Shown here: positions 1 through 5,574 of the stretch, piece by piece
How the letters are laid out: every line of letters starts with the position of its first letter
Numbering within the stretch: position 1 is the first letter of the stretch
DNA from: Hyphomicrobiales bacterium
GTDB lineage: Bacteria; Pseudomonadota; Alphaproteobacteria; Rhizobiales; SZUA-8
Direction of reading: 5' to 3'
DNA: 6,251 nt
Assembly: GCA_003232175.1 (NCBI GenBank)
Contig: QILX01000013.1
Coordinates: 1-6,251 of the forward strand
Program-made: the position numbers and the translations under genes
The notes under the pieces: generated by a model
Told to the model about the DNA's origin: nothing
The model's input: only the letters and a program-made list of their open reading frames with translations
Databases searched by the model: none

Positions 1-4
1 CAAG

Positions 5-724
5 TCAATTTGCAGCTTCGGTCGCCGCCAACCGCCAATTGGGGTCTTGAGTATTCAAATCGCGCTCAAAAGTCCAGATATCGGTGACTTCGCGGATCTT
101 CTTCAGATCGCCTTCGGTGACCTCGCCAGCGCCATCAAGGGTCGCTGAGATCAGTTTTGAACGGAATTTCACCGTAAGCCGCGCCATCGATCCCTTGACG
201 CCGGCCTCGACAATCGTAGCGTCATCGATGCCGACAAAAGTCGAGGAGACGGTTTCGTCGCGACTTTCACGTTCGGTGATCACCGAGGAAAACCCGTCAT
301 AGACCGCCGGGATGAGCAGGGGTTGCAGCTGTTCGCGACCGCCTTGCGCAAAGGCGGTGACGATCATTTCATAAGCAACGGCGCCGCCTTCGAGAAACGT
401 TTCAGGGTCAAAACCGGGATCGCGATTCAAGATCGCCGTCAAACCCTCCGCGAGCGGGCTGCCCTTGGGCGCGATCGCGCCCCAGTCGGGGTCTTCGCCG
501 CCGGTTGTTAAATCCGGTGTATAGGCCGACGGCGCATCGGTCTTGCCAACCCCAGGCAGGGTTACCACATTGTCATCATTGGCCGCATCCCTGGGCGAAT
601 AGGGATCGTAAGGCGGGCGCTCATCACCGGTTCGTTGCCCGAGCACTCTCCACAGCTTGAGCAAGATGACAACGGCGATAGCCATAAAAATGATCGTAGT
701 GAGGTCGAACACGTCGCTTTTCAT
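5..724 (-). CDS. Tim44-like domain protein with N-terminal membrane anchor (TimA-like)
   Basis: A 239-residue protein, complete in the window, starting at ATG 722-724 and ending in TGA. Residues about 8-25 (TTIIFMAIAVVILLKLW) form one hydrophobic segment, followed by the basic LGQRTG and the ERPPYDPYSP motif seen at this place in alphaproteobacterial Tim44-like proteins. Residues about 30-85 are polar and probably disordered. From about 88 to the end is a Tim44-type domain, with a conserved-looking end (TDIWTFERDLNTQDPNWRLAAT). Mitochondrial Tim44 tethers Hsp70 to the TIM23 translocon. The bacterial relatives are inner-membrane-associated and their role is poorly defined, so a precise function is not claimed. 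No good Shine-Dalgarno precedes the ATG (only AATGG directly before it). The start is supported by the FDLTTIIF beginning typical of the family. It is transcribed divergently from fxsA-secB, a neighbourhood common in Alphaproteobacteria. Confidence 0.88.
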   Translation of the reverse strand: MKSDVFDLTTIIFMAIAVVILLKLWRVLGQRTGDERPPYDPYSPRDAANDDNVVTLPGVGKTDAPSAYTPDLTTGGEDPDWGAIAPKGSPLAEGLTAILNRDPGFDPETFLEGGAVAYEMIVTAFAQGGREQLQPLLIPAVYDGFSSVITERESRDETVSSTFVGIDDATIVEAGVKGSMARLTVKFRSKLISATLDGAGEVTEGDLKKIREVTDIWTFERDLNTQDPNWRLAATEAAN

Positions 725-898
725 CCATTAAAATAGGTTTACAAATTGACGCTGAAGCCTTTGTCCGGTCTGCATCTCATGCTGTTATAGGCTAATATAG
801 ATCAAGATGCTGGTTTTTTGGAGACTTTGCGCGGCACCACAGTTAATTGATCAGGGTTTTTTTGGTTTTTGCCCCTTTTTACATTCACGGACAAACGA
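725..898. promoter_or_regulatory. Divergent intergenic region between the Tim44-like gene and fxsA; promoters expected
   Basis: Promoters for both directions must lie in these 174 bp, but no box pair is convincing. Rightward candidates are TTGACG (746-751) or TTGTCC (761-766) as -35, with AT-rich TATAGG (786-791) or TAATAT (793-798) as -10. None combines good boxes with ideal 16-18 bp spacing. Leftward, the AT-rich stretch just before the Tim44-like ATG (about 728-745) could hold a -10. T-runs lie at 814-819, 857-863, 866-870 and 876-880. No coding potential was seen here. Confidence 0.35.
886..891 (+). promoter_or_regulatory. Ribosome binding site that decides the fxsA start
   Basis: CACGGA lies 7 nt before ATG 899. 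An in-frame TTG at 869 has only a T-rich tract upstream and no purine-rich site. secB has a similar ACGGA (1547-1551) 7 nt before its ATG, which supports ACGGA as a working site in this genome. Confidence 0.5.
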
Positions 899-1480
899 AT
901 GCGTCTTGGCCCCGTCATACTTTTTCTCTTCATCGCCATTCCCATCGCCGAGATCTGGGTCTTGATCGCGGTTGGCGGGATTATCGGCGTGCTGCCGACC
1001 ATAACCCTCGTGGTTCTCACCGCCATTGCCGGTACCGCGCTTATCCGGCATCAGGGCATGAGCCTCATGGTCGAGGCGCGGGCACGGCTTGACCGGGGCG
1101 AACCTCCCGTCGGAGCGGTCGTCGATGGCGCATTTCTGCTCGTTGCCGGCGCTTTGCTGCTGACGCCGGGATTTATCACCGATGCCATTGGGTTTTTGTG
1201 TCTTGTGCCCGGCTTTCGCCGCACCCTGGCTGCGTGGGTCTGGGCGCGTTACGGTAATCTGACCGACATCCGGCAGGCCGGTTTCACCGCGCCGGGCCCG
1301 AATATGGAAAAACCGGGCCCGGCCACGGGTGGCAGGCCGGGCCCGATCATCGAGGGCGAATTTACCGAAGTTGATCCAGGCGAAGGGTCAGCACGCCTTA
1401 GTGAAGACGAAATCGACCCCAAAAACCGCCCCCGGCCCGATGGCCGGTCGCCATGGGCCGGCAAACCGAAGCAGCAGTGA
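899..1480 (+). CDS. fxsA: FxsA family inner-membrane protein
   Basis: A 193-residue protein from ATG 899, chosen because FxsA proteins begin almost directly with the first membrane helix (here MRLGPVILFLFIAIPIAEIW) and an ACGGA site precedes it. The hydrophobic core spans residues about 1-120. Helices lie near residues 4-21, 22-46 and 77-100. The family features AEIWVLIAVGGIIG, GTALIRHQGM and LLLTPGFITDAIGFLCLVPGFR are all readable. E. coli FxsA is about 158 residues and was named for suppressing F exclusion of phage T7; its general role is unknown. The tail (about 130-193) is hydrophilic, with three PGP motifs, then IIEGEFTEVDP, a short acidic motif often seen in alphaproteobacterial members. 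It lies 78 bp upstream of secB on the same strand, so co-transcription is possible. Confidence 0.9.
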   Translation: MRLGPVILFLFIAIPIAEIWVLIAVGGIIGVLPTITLVVLTAIAGTALIRHQGMSLMVEARARLDRGEPPVGAVVDGAFLLVAGALLLTPGFITDAIGFLCLVPGFRRTLAAWVWARYGNLTDIRQAGFTAPGPNMEKPGPATGGRPGPIIEGEFTEVDPGEGSARLSEDEIDPKNRPRPDGRSPWAGKPKQQ

Positions 1481-1558
1481 TCCTGCCTTGTTCGCTACCG
1501 GCATCCATGCTAGCCAGCGCTTCGGGCATTTCCCCAACGGCTTTGAACGGATGACACA

Positions 1559-2113
1559 ATGAGCGATACGGATAGTGGTGAAAATGGAGCCGGTGGGCCG
1601 GCGAAAGGCACGAAGTCGGAAGAAAAGCCGGCGCCGGAAATCCGGCTTATGGCGCAATATGTCAAAGACGCCTCATTCGAAAACCCGCGCGTGCCCGAAC
1701 ACCTGCCCCAGAGTTACACTTCCCCGGAAATCAGCATCAATGTGAATGTGAACGCCCGCGCCCTGGACGACGACAAGAACGATTTCGAGATCGAGCTGGG
1801 CCTGGAGGCCAAGGGCCAGCAGGACGGCAAGCCGATATTTCTGGTCGAACTGGTTTATGCCGCACGCATTGCGGTTAAAAACGTGCCCGACGACATGAAG
1901 CCTCCCCTGACGCTGATCGAGGGGCCGCGTATGATATTCCCCTTCGCCCGGCGCATCCTCGCCGATCTGGTGCGCGATGGCGGTTTCCCTCCACTTCTGA
2001 TCGAACCCATTGATTTCGCGGCACTCTATCGCCACCGGCTGGAACACATGAAAGCCAATGAGGAATCCGCGGCCAGCGCCGACAAGGCCTCTACTGAAAA
2101 GACCTCTAGCTGA
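1559..2113 (+). CDS. secB: Protein-export chaperone SecB
   Basis: A 184-residue protein from ATG 1559, with ACGGA 7 nt upstream. SecB is a cytoplasmic tetrameric chaperone that keeps preproteins unfolded and hands them to SecA. Residues 1-28 are a polar Gly/Lys/Glu-rich leader. The SecB core runs from about 29 to 165, with LMAQYVKDASFENP (strand 1, residues about 30-43), ISINVNVNARAL, FEIELGLEAKG, PIFLVELVYAARIAV and the diagnostic LIEGPRMIFPFARRILADL. The run VRDGGFPPLLIEPIDFAALY follows this last motif. The tail (about 166-184) is Ala/Ser/Lys/Glu-rich and low-complexity. The protein is longer than E. coli SecB (155 residues), mainly through the two polar ends, as is usual in Alphaproteobacteria. 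It converges on folC across 210 bp. No reading-frame damage is visible. Confidence 0.96.
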   Translation: MSDTDSGENGAGGPAKGTKSEEKPAPEIRLMAQYVKDASFENPRVPEHLPQSYTSPEISINVNVNARALDDDKNDFEIELGLEAKGQQDGKPIFLVELVYAARIAVKNVPDDMKPPLTLIEGPRMIFPFARRILADLVRDGGFPPLLIEPIDFAALYRHRLEHMKANEESAASADKASTEKTSS

Positions 2114-2208
2114 CCGCAAAGGGTGGCTGAGCTCGCGGAGCGGGCAGGCGCCGAAGACCTGAGAAATTCCCGACACAGACCGTGATCGTTTTTAGCGGAG
2201 ACACGCAA

Positions 2209-2240
2209 GGCAGCAAGCGCTGCCCGGCGTGAATACGCCG
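2209..2240. repeat. Two abutting perfect hairpins downstream of secB
   Basis: Stem 1 is GGCAGC (2209-2214) with GCTGCC (2219-2224), loop AAGC. Stem 2 starts at the next base: CGGCGT (2225-2230) with ACGCCG (2235-2240), loop GAAT. Both are 6-bp perfect GC-rich stems with 4-nt loops and no spacer between them. Neither is followed by a T-run, so they are not classical intrinsic terminators. They could act as RNA stabilisers or belong to a REP-like element. Confidence 0.6.
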
Positions 2241-2253
2241 CGCCCGCGCAGGC

Positions 2254-2270
2254 TCGGTGCGCAGCACCGA
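2254..2270. repeat. Third perfect hairpin downstream of secB
   Basis: TCGGTGC (2254-2260) pairs perfectly with GCACCGA (2264-2270) around a GCA loop, giving a 7-bp stem. No T-run follows on the plus strand; CGAAATAG starts within the right arm. Confidence 0.6.
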
Positions 2271-2291
2271 AATAGCCGTGAGCGAAATAGA

Positions 2292-2328
2292 CTTAGAATG
2301 TTACCGTTAAAAACGGAAACATTCTAAG
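2292..2328 (-). terminator. Probable folC transcription terminator (long hairpin containing the stop codon)
   Basis: CTTAGAATGTTACCGTT (2292-2308) is complementary to 2312-2328 with one A-A mismatch (2303/2317), giving a 17-position stem around a 3-nt loop. The folC stop TAG (2324-2326) lies inside the stem. On the minus strand the stem is followed by TCTATTTCG, moderately T-rich. On the plus strand no T-run follows. It therefore fits folC termination better than secB termination. The stem is unusually long and AT-rich for a terminator. Confidence 0.6.
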
Positions 2329-3688
2329 ACGGCCGAATGGCGTATCCCCGGTGCCGTTTCAGCACATCGCCCGCCAGGTAAAGCGACCCGGTGATGAGAA
2401 TGCGCTGTGGGCCGGGCTCCCGGCTCATCAACTGGTCGATGGCCTCTTCCACACTTGCCGCCGTGCCGACCGCGAAGCCAAGGTCCCTTGCGGCTTCAGC
2501 CAGGTCTTCAGCGCCAAGGCTGTTGATCTGATCCGGGACACCGACGGTGATCATTTCCGCGGCGAGGCCGATAAAGGGGTTGAAGAATGCGGATGCGTCC
2601 TTGCCCTGCATCATACCTGCGATCACTTTGAGGGGTTTGGGGGCCCGTTCCTCAAGCTCGACCATGGCAGACGCTATCGCCTTGGCGGCGGCTTCATTGT
2701 GGCCACCGTCGAGCCACACCTCGACACCAGGGTCCAGCCCCTCGGTGAGCGTGCCTTCATCAAGCCGTTCCAGGCGTGCCGGCCATTCGGCATTTTCAAG
2801 GCCGGTGGCTATATGGGCTTCGGTCAGGCCATCGGGCGTCAGGCACCGCAACGTGGCGATAGCGATGGCGGCATTGGCGAACTGATGATGACCAAAAAGA
2901 TGCGGCCTGGGCAGATCGAAAAGACCGGCACCGTCCTGATAGACCAGCCGACCATGTTGCTCGAAGCCTTCGAAATCCTGACCGCTCAAGACCAGTGGCG
3001 CGCCGAGCCGGTCCGCGGTCCGCGCGATGACATCAAGGGCGCTGTCGTCCTGGGAGCCAATTACCGCCGTTACGCCGGGTTTGAGGATTCCGGCTTTTTC
3101 CGCTGAAATTTCAGCCAGTGTCGTTCCCAGAAAACCTTGATGATCGATACTGACCGGCGTGATCACCGAGACCGCTGGCTCCGCCACGACATTGGTGGCG
3201 TCCAGCCGACCGCCGAGACCGACTTCAAGGATCAGATAGTCTGCCGGCTGCCGGGAGAAGGCGAGAAAGGCCGCCGCGGTGGTGATTTCAAAAAACGTGA
3301 TCACCTCGCCGCCATTGGCGTGCTCGCATTCCTCGAGAAGTTCAACCAGTTCGCTTTCAGCAATTGGCAGGGTCCGCCCGTCCTGGGCCAGGCGAATGCG
3401 TTCGGCAAACCGCACCAGATGCGGCGATGTATAGGCGTGGACGCGGGCGCCCGAGGCCTCCAGCATCGCCACCAGATGCGCTTGCACCGAGCCCTTGCCG
3501 TTGGTGCCCGCAATGTGAACGACCGGCGGCAGGCGACGTTCGGGATGATCCAGGGCGGCGAGGAGCCGTTCGATGCGGCCAAGGGAAAGGTCGATAACCT
3601 TGGGGTGCAGCGCAATAAGCCGCTCGAGCACCAGATCGGTGCGGCCGTCGATCTGGCCAAGGGCCATGGCGGAAGCGCCTTCGGACAT
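2324..3688 (-). CDS. folC: Bifunctional dihydrofolate synthase / folylpolyglutamate synthase
   Basis: A 454-residue protein from ATG 3686-3688. FolC adds L-glutamate to dihydropteroate and then further glutamates to reduced folates, using ATP; it is cytosolic and Mur-ligase-like. The P-loop GTNGKGS is at residues 61-67. It is followed by YTSPHLVRFAERIRL, the VGLGGRLDATNVV motif, ITPVSIDHQGFLGTTLAEIS and AEKAGILKPG. DGGHNEAAA opens the C-terminal domain, and ILITGSLYLAGDVLKR lies near the end. Length is normal for the family. The start is uncertain. ATG 3688 has no clear Shine-Dalgarno, while an in-frame ATG 7 codons later (3665-3667) has GAAGG about 10 nt before it. Both keep the whole enzyme. 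It begins 37 bp after accD and is probably the last gene of the operon. Confidence 0.95.
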   Translation of the reverse strand: MSEGASAMALGQIDGRTDLVLERLIALHPKVIDLSLGRIERLLAALDHPERRLPPVVHIAGTNGKGSVQAHLVAMLEASGARVHAYTSPHLVRFAERIRLAQDGRTLPIAESELVELLEECEHANGGEVITFFEITTAAAFLAFSRQPADYLILEVGLGGRLDATNVVAEPAVSVITPVSIDHQGFLGTTLAEISAEKAGILKPGVTAVIGSQDDSALDVIARTADRLGAPLVLSGQDFEGFEQHGRLVYQDGAGLFDLPRPHLFGHHQFANAAIAIATLRCLTPDGLTEAHIATGLENAEWPARLERLDEGTLTEGLDPGVEVWLDGGHNEAAAKAIASAMVELEERAPKPLKVIAGMMQGKDASAFFNPFIGLAAEMITVGVPDQINSLGAEDLAEAARDLGFAVGTAASVEEAIDQLMSREPGPQRILITGSLYLAGDVLKRHRGYAIRPS

Positions 3689-3725
3689 TGTCAGGTTCGC
3701 TTTATCTATCGGAAATGTTGGAGGA

Positions 3726-4670
3726 TCAGGTGTTTTCCGCTGGCGCAATCTGGGTTTCGGGCGGATTTTTGCCCTCCCCGTCCTCGATCAGGGCAGGAAG
3801 GCCGGCCATATCCGATATGGGGCCATGGCCTAGCAGCAGCCGGCAGAGGCGGCTCAGGGTTGCCCGCAGATCGTGACGATGTACCACCATGTCAACCATG
3901 CCGTGTTCGAGCAGATACTCCGCCCGCTGGAACCCCTCGGGGAGCTTCTCGCGGATGGTCTGTTCAATAACCCGGGGACCGGCAAAACCGATCAACGCGC
4001 CAGGTTCGGCGATTTGCACATCGCCAAGCATGGCATATGAGGCCGTCACCCCGCCGGTGGTCGGGTGGGTCAGCACCACCAGATAGGGCAGATTGGCGTC
4101 GCAGAGGCGTTGAATGGCCACCGTGGTGCGCGGCATCTGCATCAGGGCCAGAATGCCCTCCTGCATGCGGGCGCCGCCGGCAGCGGTATAAATAATCAGG
4201 GGGTTTTTACGTTCCACCGCGGTTTCAGCCGCGGTGATGATCGCCTCGCCCGCCGCCATGCCAAGGGTGCCGCCCATAAAGGCAAAATCCTGTACCGCGG
4301 CGACAACGTCCAGCTCGTCCAGCTTGCCGGTGCCGACCAGCACCGCGTCGTCAAGCTCGGTTTTGGCCTTGGCGTCCTTCAGCCGGTCGGTATAGCGCCG
4401 CTCGTCGCGGAATTTAAGCGGGTCAAGGGGGACGTCAGCCACATCGATTTTGTCGTATTTGCCGTCGTCGAACAAAAGCTTCAGCCGGTTGGGGGCCGAA
4501 ACCTTCATGTGAAAGCCTGAACCCGGGACAACCCACTGGTTGGCCTCCAGGTCGCGATGGAAGACCATCTGCCCGGTCTCGGGGCATTTTACCCACAGAT
4601 TGTCGGGCACCTCGCGCTTGCGCCAGATGCCTTGAATCTTGGGCCGGACGACATTGGTGATCCAGTTCAC
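3726..4670 (-). CDS. accD: Acetyl-CoA carboxylase carboxyltransferase subunit beta
   Basis: A 314-residue protein starting at GTG 4668-4670, chosen for the family start MNWITNVVRPKI, with GAAAGG (4680-4685) 9 nt upstream. With AccA it moves carboxyl from carboxybiotin-BCCP to acetyl-CoA, giving malonyl-CoA for fatty acid synthesis. Core motifs of the crotonase-like carboxyltransferase fold are clear: FMGGTLGMAAGEAI, GGARMQEGILALMQM, HPTTGGVTASYAMLGDV, ALIGFAGPRVIEQTIREKLP and GFQRAEYLLEHGMVD. Against E. coli AccD the N-terminal zinc ribbon is degenerate: Cys27 is kept (C29), but Cys30, Cys46 and Cys49 are replaced by T32, V48 and S51. I know of similar loss in other alphaproteobacterial AccD, so it is probably a lineage trait. 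The tail (about 295-314) is acidic and low-complexity. The gene lies between trpA and folC. Confidence 0.96.
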   Translation of the reverse strand: MNWITNVVRPKIQGIWRKREVPDNLWVKCPETGQMVFHRDLEANQWVVPGSGFHMKVSAPNRLKLLFDDGKYDKIDVADVPLDPLKFRDERRYTDRLKDAKAKTELDDAVLVGTGKLDELDVVAAVQDFAFMGGTLGMAAGEAIITAAETAVERKNPLIIYTAAGGARMQEGILALMQMPRTTVAIQRLCDANLPYLVVLTHPTTGGVTASYAMLGDVQIAEPGALIGFAGPRVIEQTIREKLPEGFQRAEYLLEHGMVDMVVHRHDLRATLSRLCRLLLGHGPISDMAGLPALIEDGEGKNPPETQIAPAENT

Positions 4671-4707
4671 TTAAGCCAACCTTTCGGACGTAGATTCTGT
4701 TTCTACG
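4671..4707 (-). promoter_or_regulatory. trpA-accD spacer with small hairpin upstream of the accD ribosome binding site
   Basis: On the minus strand, directly after the trpA stop codon, CGTAGA pairs perfectly with TCTACG (4702-4707 and 4689-4694) around a 7-nt loop. The accD site GAAAGG (4680-4685) starts 3 nt after the stem. The stem is short and has no following T-run, so it does not look like a terminator. It could be an RNA-processing or stability element, or chance. Confidence 0.35.
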
Positions 4708-5529
4708 CTAAACTGCCCTATCGGCGATACCTTCCGCAAGTGCGGATACGACACGATGGATGCGGGCCGCAGCATCGCCACTACCCCTTATCTGGGCCTC
4801 GGCCACCTGCGCAACAAGGGCTGAGCCAACTGCAACCGCATCGGCACTGACGGCAATCTGTGCTGCCTGCCCGGCGGTTTTGACCCCAAAACCGACCACT
4901 ACGGGCAGATCGGTATGGGATTTTATCCGCGCTACAGCGGTTTTAACCTTGTCCGCATCAGGGGTCGCGGTGCCGGTCACACCGGTAATCGAGACGTAAT
5001 AGACAAAACCGGAAGTGTTGCCCAGCACTTTTGGCAGCCGCGCCTCATCGGTGGTCGGGGTGGCGAGGCGGATGAAATTGAGCCCTGCTTTACGCGCCGG
5101 CAGGCACAACTCGTCATCTTCTTCCGGCGGCAGGTCGACAATGATCAGCCCGTCGACCCCGGCGGATTTGGCGTCGCTAAGAAATCGATCATTGCCATAG
5201 GAATAGATCGGGTTGTAATAGCCCATCAGCACGATGGGCGTATCATCGTCGCCCTCTCGAAACCGGCGCACCAGATCAAGGGTCTTGGCCATGGTCTGCC
5301 CGGCTTTCAGGGCGCGCAGGCTCGAGGCCTGAACCGCAGGGCCATCGGCCATGGGGTCAGTGAACGGCATGCCCAGCTCGATGATGTCGGCCCCGGCGTG
5401 GCGCAGGCCCCTGATGATATCGAGCGAAGTGTCAAAATCAGGGTCCCCGGCGGTCACGAACGGCACCAGTCCGGCGCGACCTTCAGCTTTCAACGCCGCA
5501 AAGCGCGCATCTATGCGGGTTTCGGTCAT
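4708..5529 (-). CDS. trpA: Tryptophan synthase alpha chain
   Basis: A 273-residue protein from ATG 5527-5529 to TAG, a normal length (E. coli 268). It cleaves indole-3-glycerol phosphate to indole and glyceraldehyde 3-phosphate, and indole passes to TrpB through the tunnel of the alpha2beta2 complex. The fold is a TIM barrel. The signature around residues 48-64 (DIIELGMPFTDPMADGP) holds catalytic Glu51 (E. coli Glu49) and Asp62 (E. coli Asp60). VLMGYYNPIYSYG, GLIIVDLPPEE and FVYYVSITGVTG follow in order. The phosphate-binding VVGFGV and AVAVGSALV are near the end. No key residue is missing. GGAGA (5537-5541), 7 nt upstream, is a good ribosome binding site. It lies inside the apparent original trpB 3' end (see trpB), so the two genes would once have been almost contiguous. 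Confidence 0.97.
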   Translation of the reverse strand: MTETRIDARFAALKAEGRAGLVPFVTAGDPDFDTSLDIIRGLRHAGADIIELGMPFTDPMADGPAVQASSLRALKAGQTMAKTLDLVRRFREGDDDTPIVLMGYYNPIYSYGNDRFLSDAKSAGVDGLIIVDLPPEEDDELCLPARKAGLNFIRLATPTTDEARLPKVLGNTSGFVYYVSITGVTGTATPDADKVKTAVARIKSHTDLPVVVGFGVKTAGQAAQIAVSADAVAVGSALVAQVAEAQIRGSGDAAARIHRVVSALAEGIADRAV

Positions 5530-5531
5530 AG

Positions 5532-5574
5532 TCAGATCTCCATCCCCAGATGCTCAGCGACGGCGAATACCCTT
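5532..5574 (-). other. trpB: Apparent frameshift and residual original 3' end of trpB
   Basis: The shift lies at or near AAGGGTA (5568-5574). Reading from GTA 5568-5570 in the +1 frame gives VFAVAEHLGMEI and TGA at 5532-5534, 2 bp before the trpA ATG. This fits the expected GDKD-(I/V)-F-x-V-A-E-H-L ending of TrpB. Relative to GDKDVFAV, the simplest event is loss of 2 nt (an AC between AAGG and GTA). A 1-nt insertion that also drops the Asp is the alternative. A six-G run (5577-5582) just upstream is a possible slippage or sequencing-error site. Confidence 0.8.

Larger units (their letters stand above)
2114..2323. other. Convergent secB/folC intergenic region with stacked hairpins
   Basis: No convincing gene is present. 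The left half (2114-2208) is plain sequence with one T5 run at about 2189-2193. The right half contains three perfect short hairpins (2209-2224, 2225-2240 and 2254-2270) and a direct repeat CGAAATAG at 2268-2275 and 2283-2290. The long folC hairpin (2292-2328) follows. The region probably ends both converging transcripts. A dispersed intergenic repeat is another possibility that this window alone cannot test. Confidence 0.5.

Noticed and set aside
876..880. T-runs before fxsA as an intrinsic terminator
   Set aside because: No GC-rich hairpin precedes any of the runs, and no gene ends upstream on that strand within the window.
869..898. TTG start that would lengthen FxsA by 10 residues
   Set aside because: The upstream sequence is T-rich without a ribosome binding site, while ATG 899 has ACGGA at good spacing and matches the usual family start.
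1481..1558. Possible secB promoter (TTGTTC at 1488-1493, TAGCCA at 1511-1516)
   Set aside because: The spacing is 17 bp but the -10 box is poor, so read-through from fxsA is equally likely.
1673..2176. Open frame of 167 codons on the minus strand opposite secB
   Set aside because: It is antisense to a clear SecB and has no domain or ribosome binding site that argues for expression.
2123..2185. Small open frame (GTG, 20 codons) just after secB
   Set aside because: The purine run AAAGG touches the GTG with no spacer, it is short and has no recognised homology. It could be a remnant of a repeat or gene but cannot be supported.
3689..3748. TTG start that would lengthen FolC by 20 residues and overlap accD
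   Set aside because: The extra residues do not resemble FolC and an ATG follows at 3686-3688 before the conserved region.
3137..3970. Open frame of 277 codons on the plus strand opposite folC and accD
   Set aside because: It spans the junction of two real minus-strand genes, shows no family features, and is explained by GC-biased codon use.
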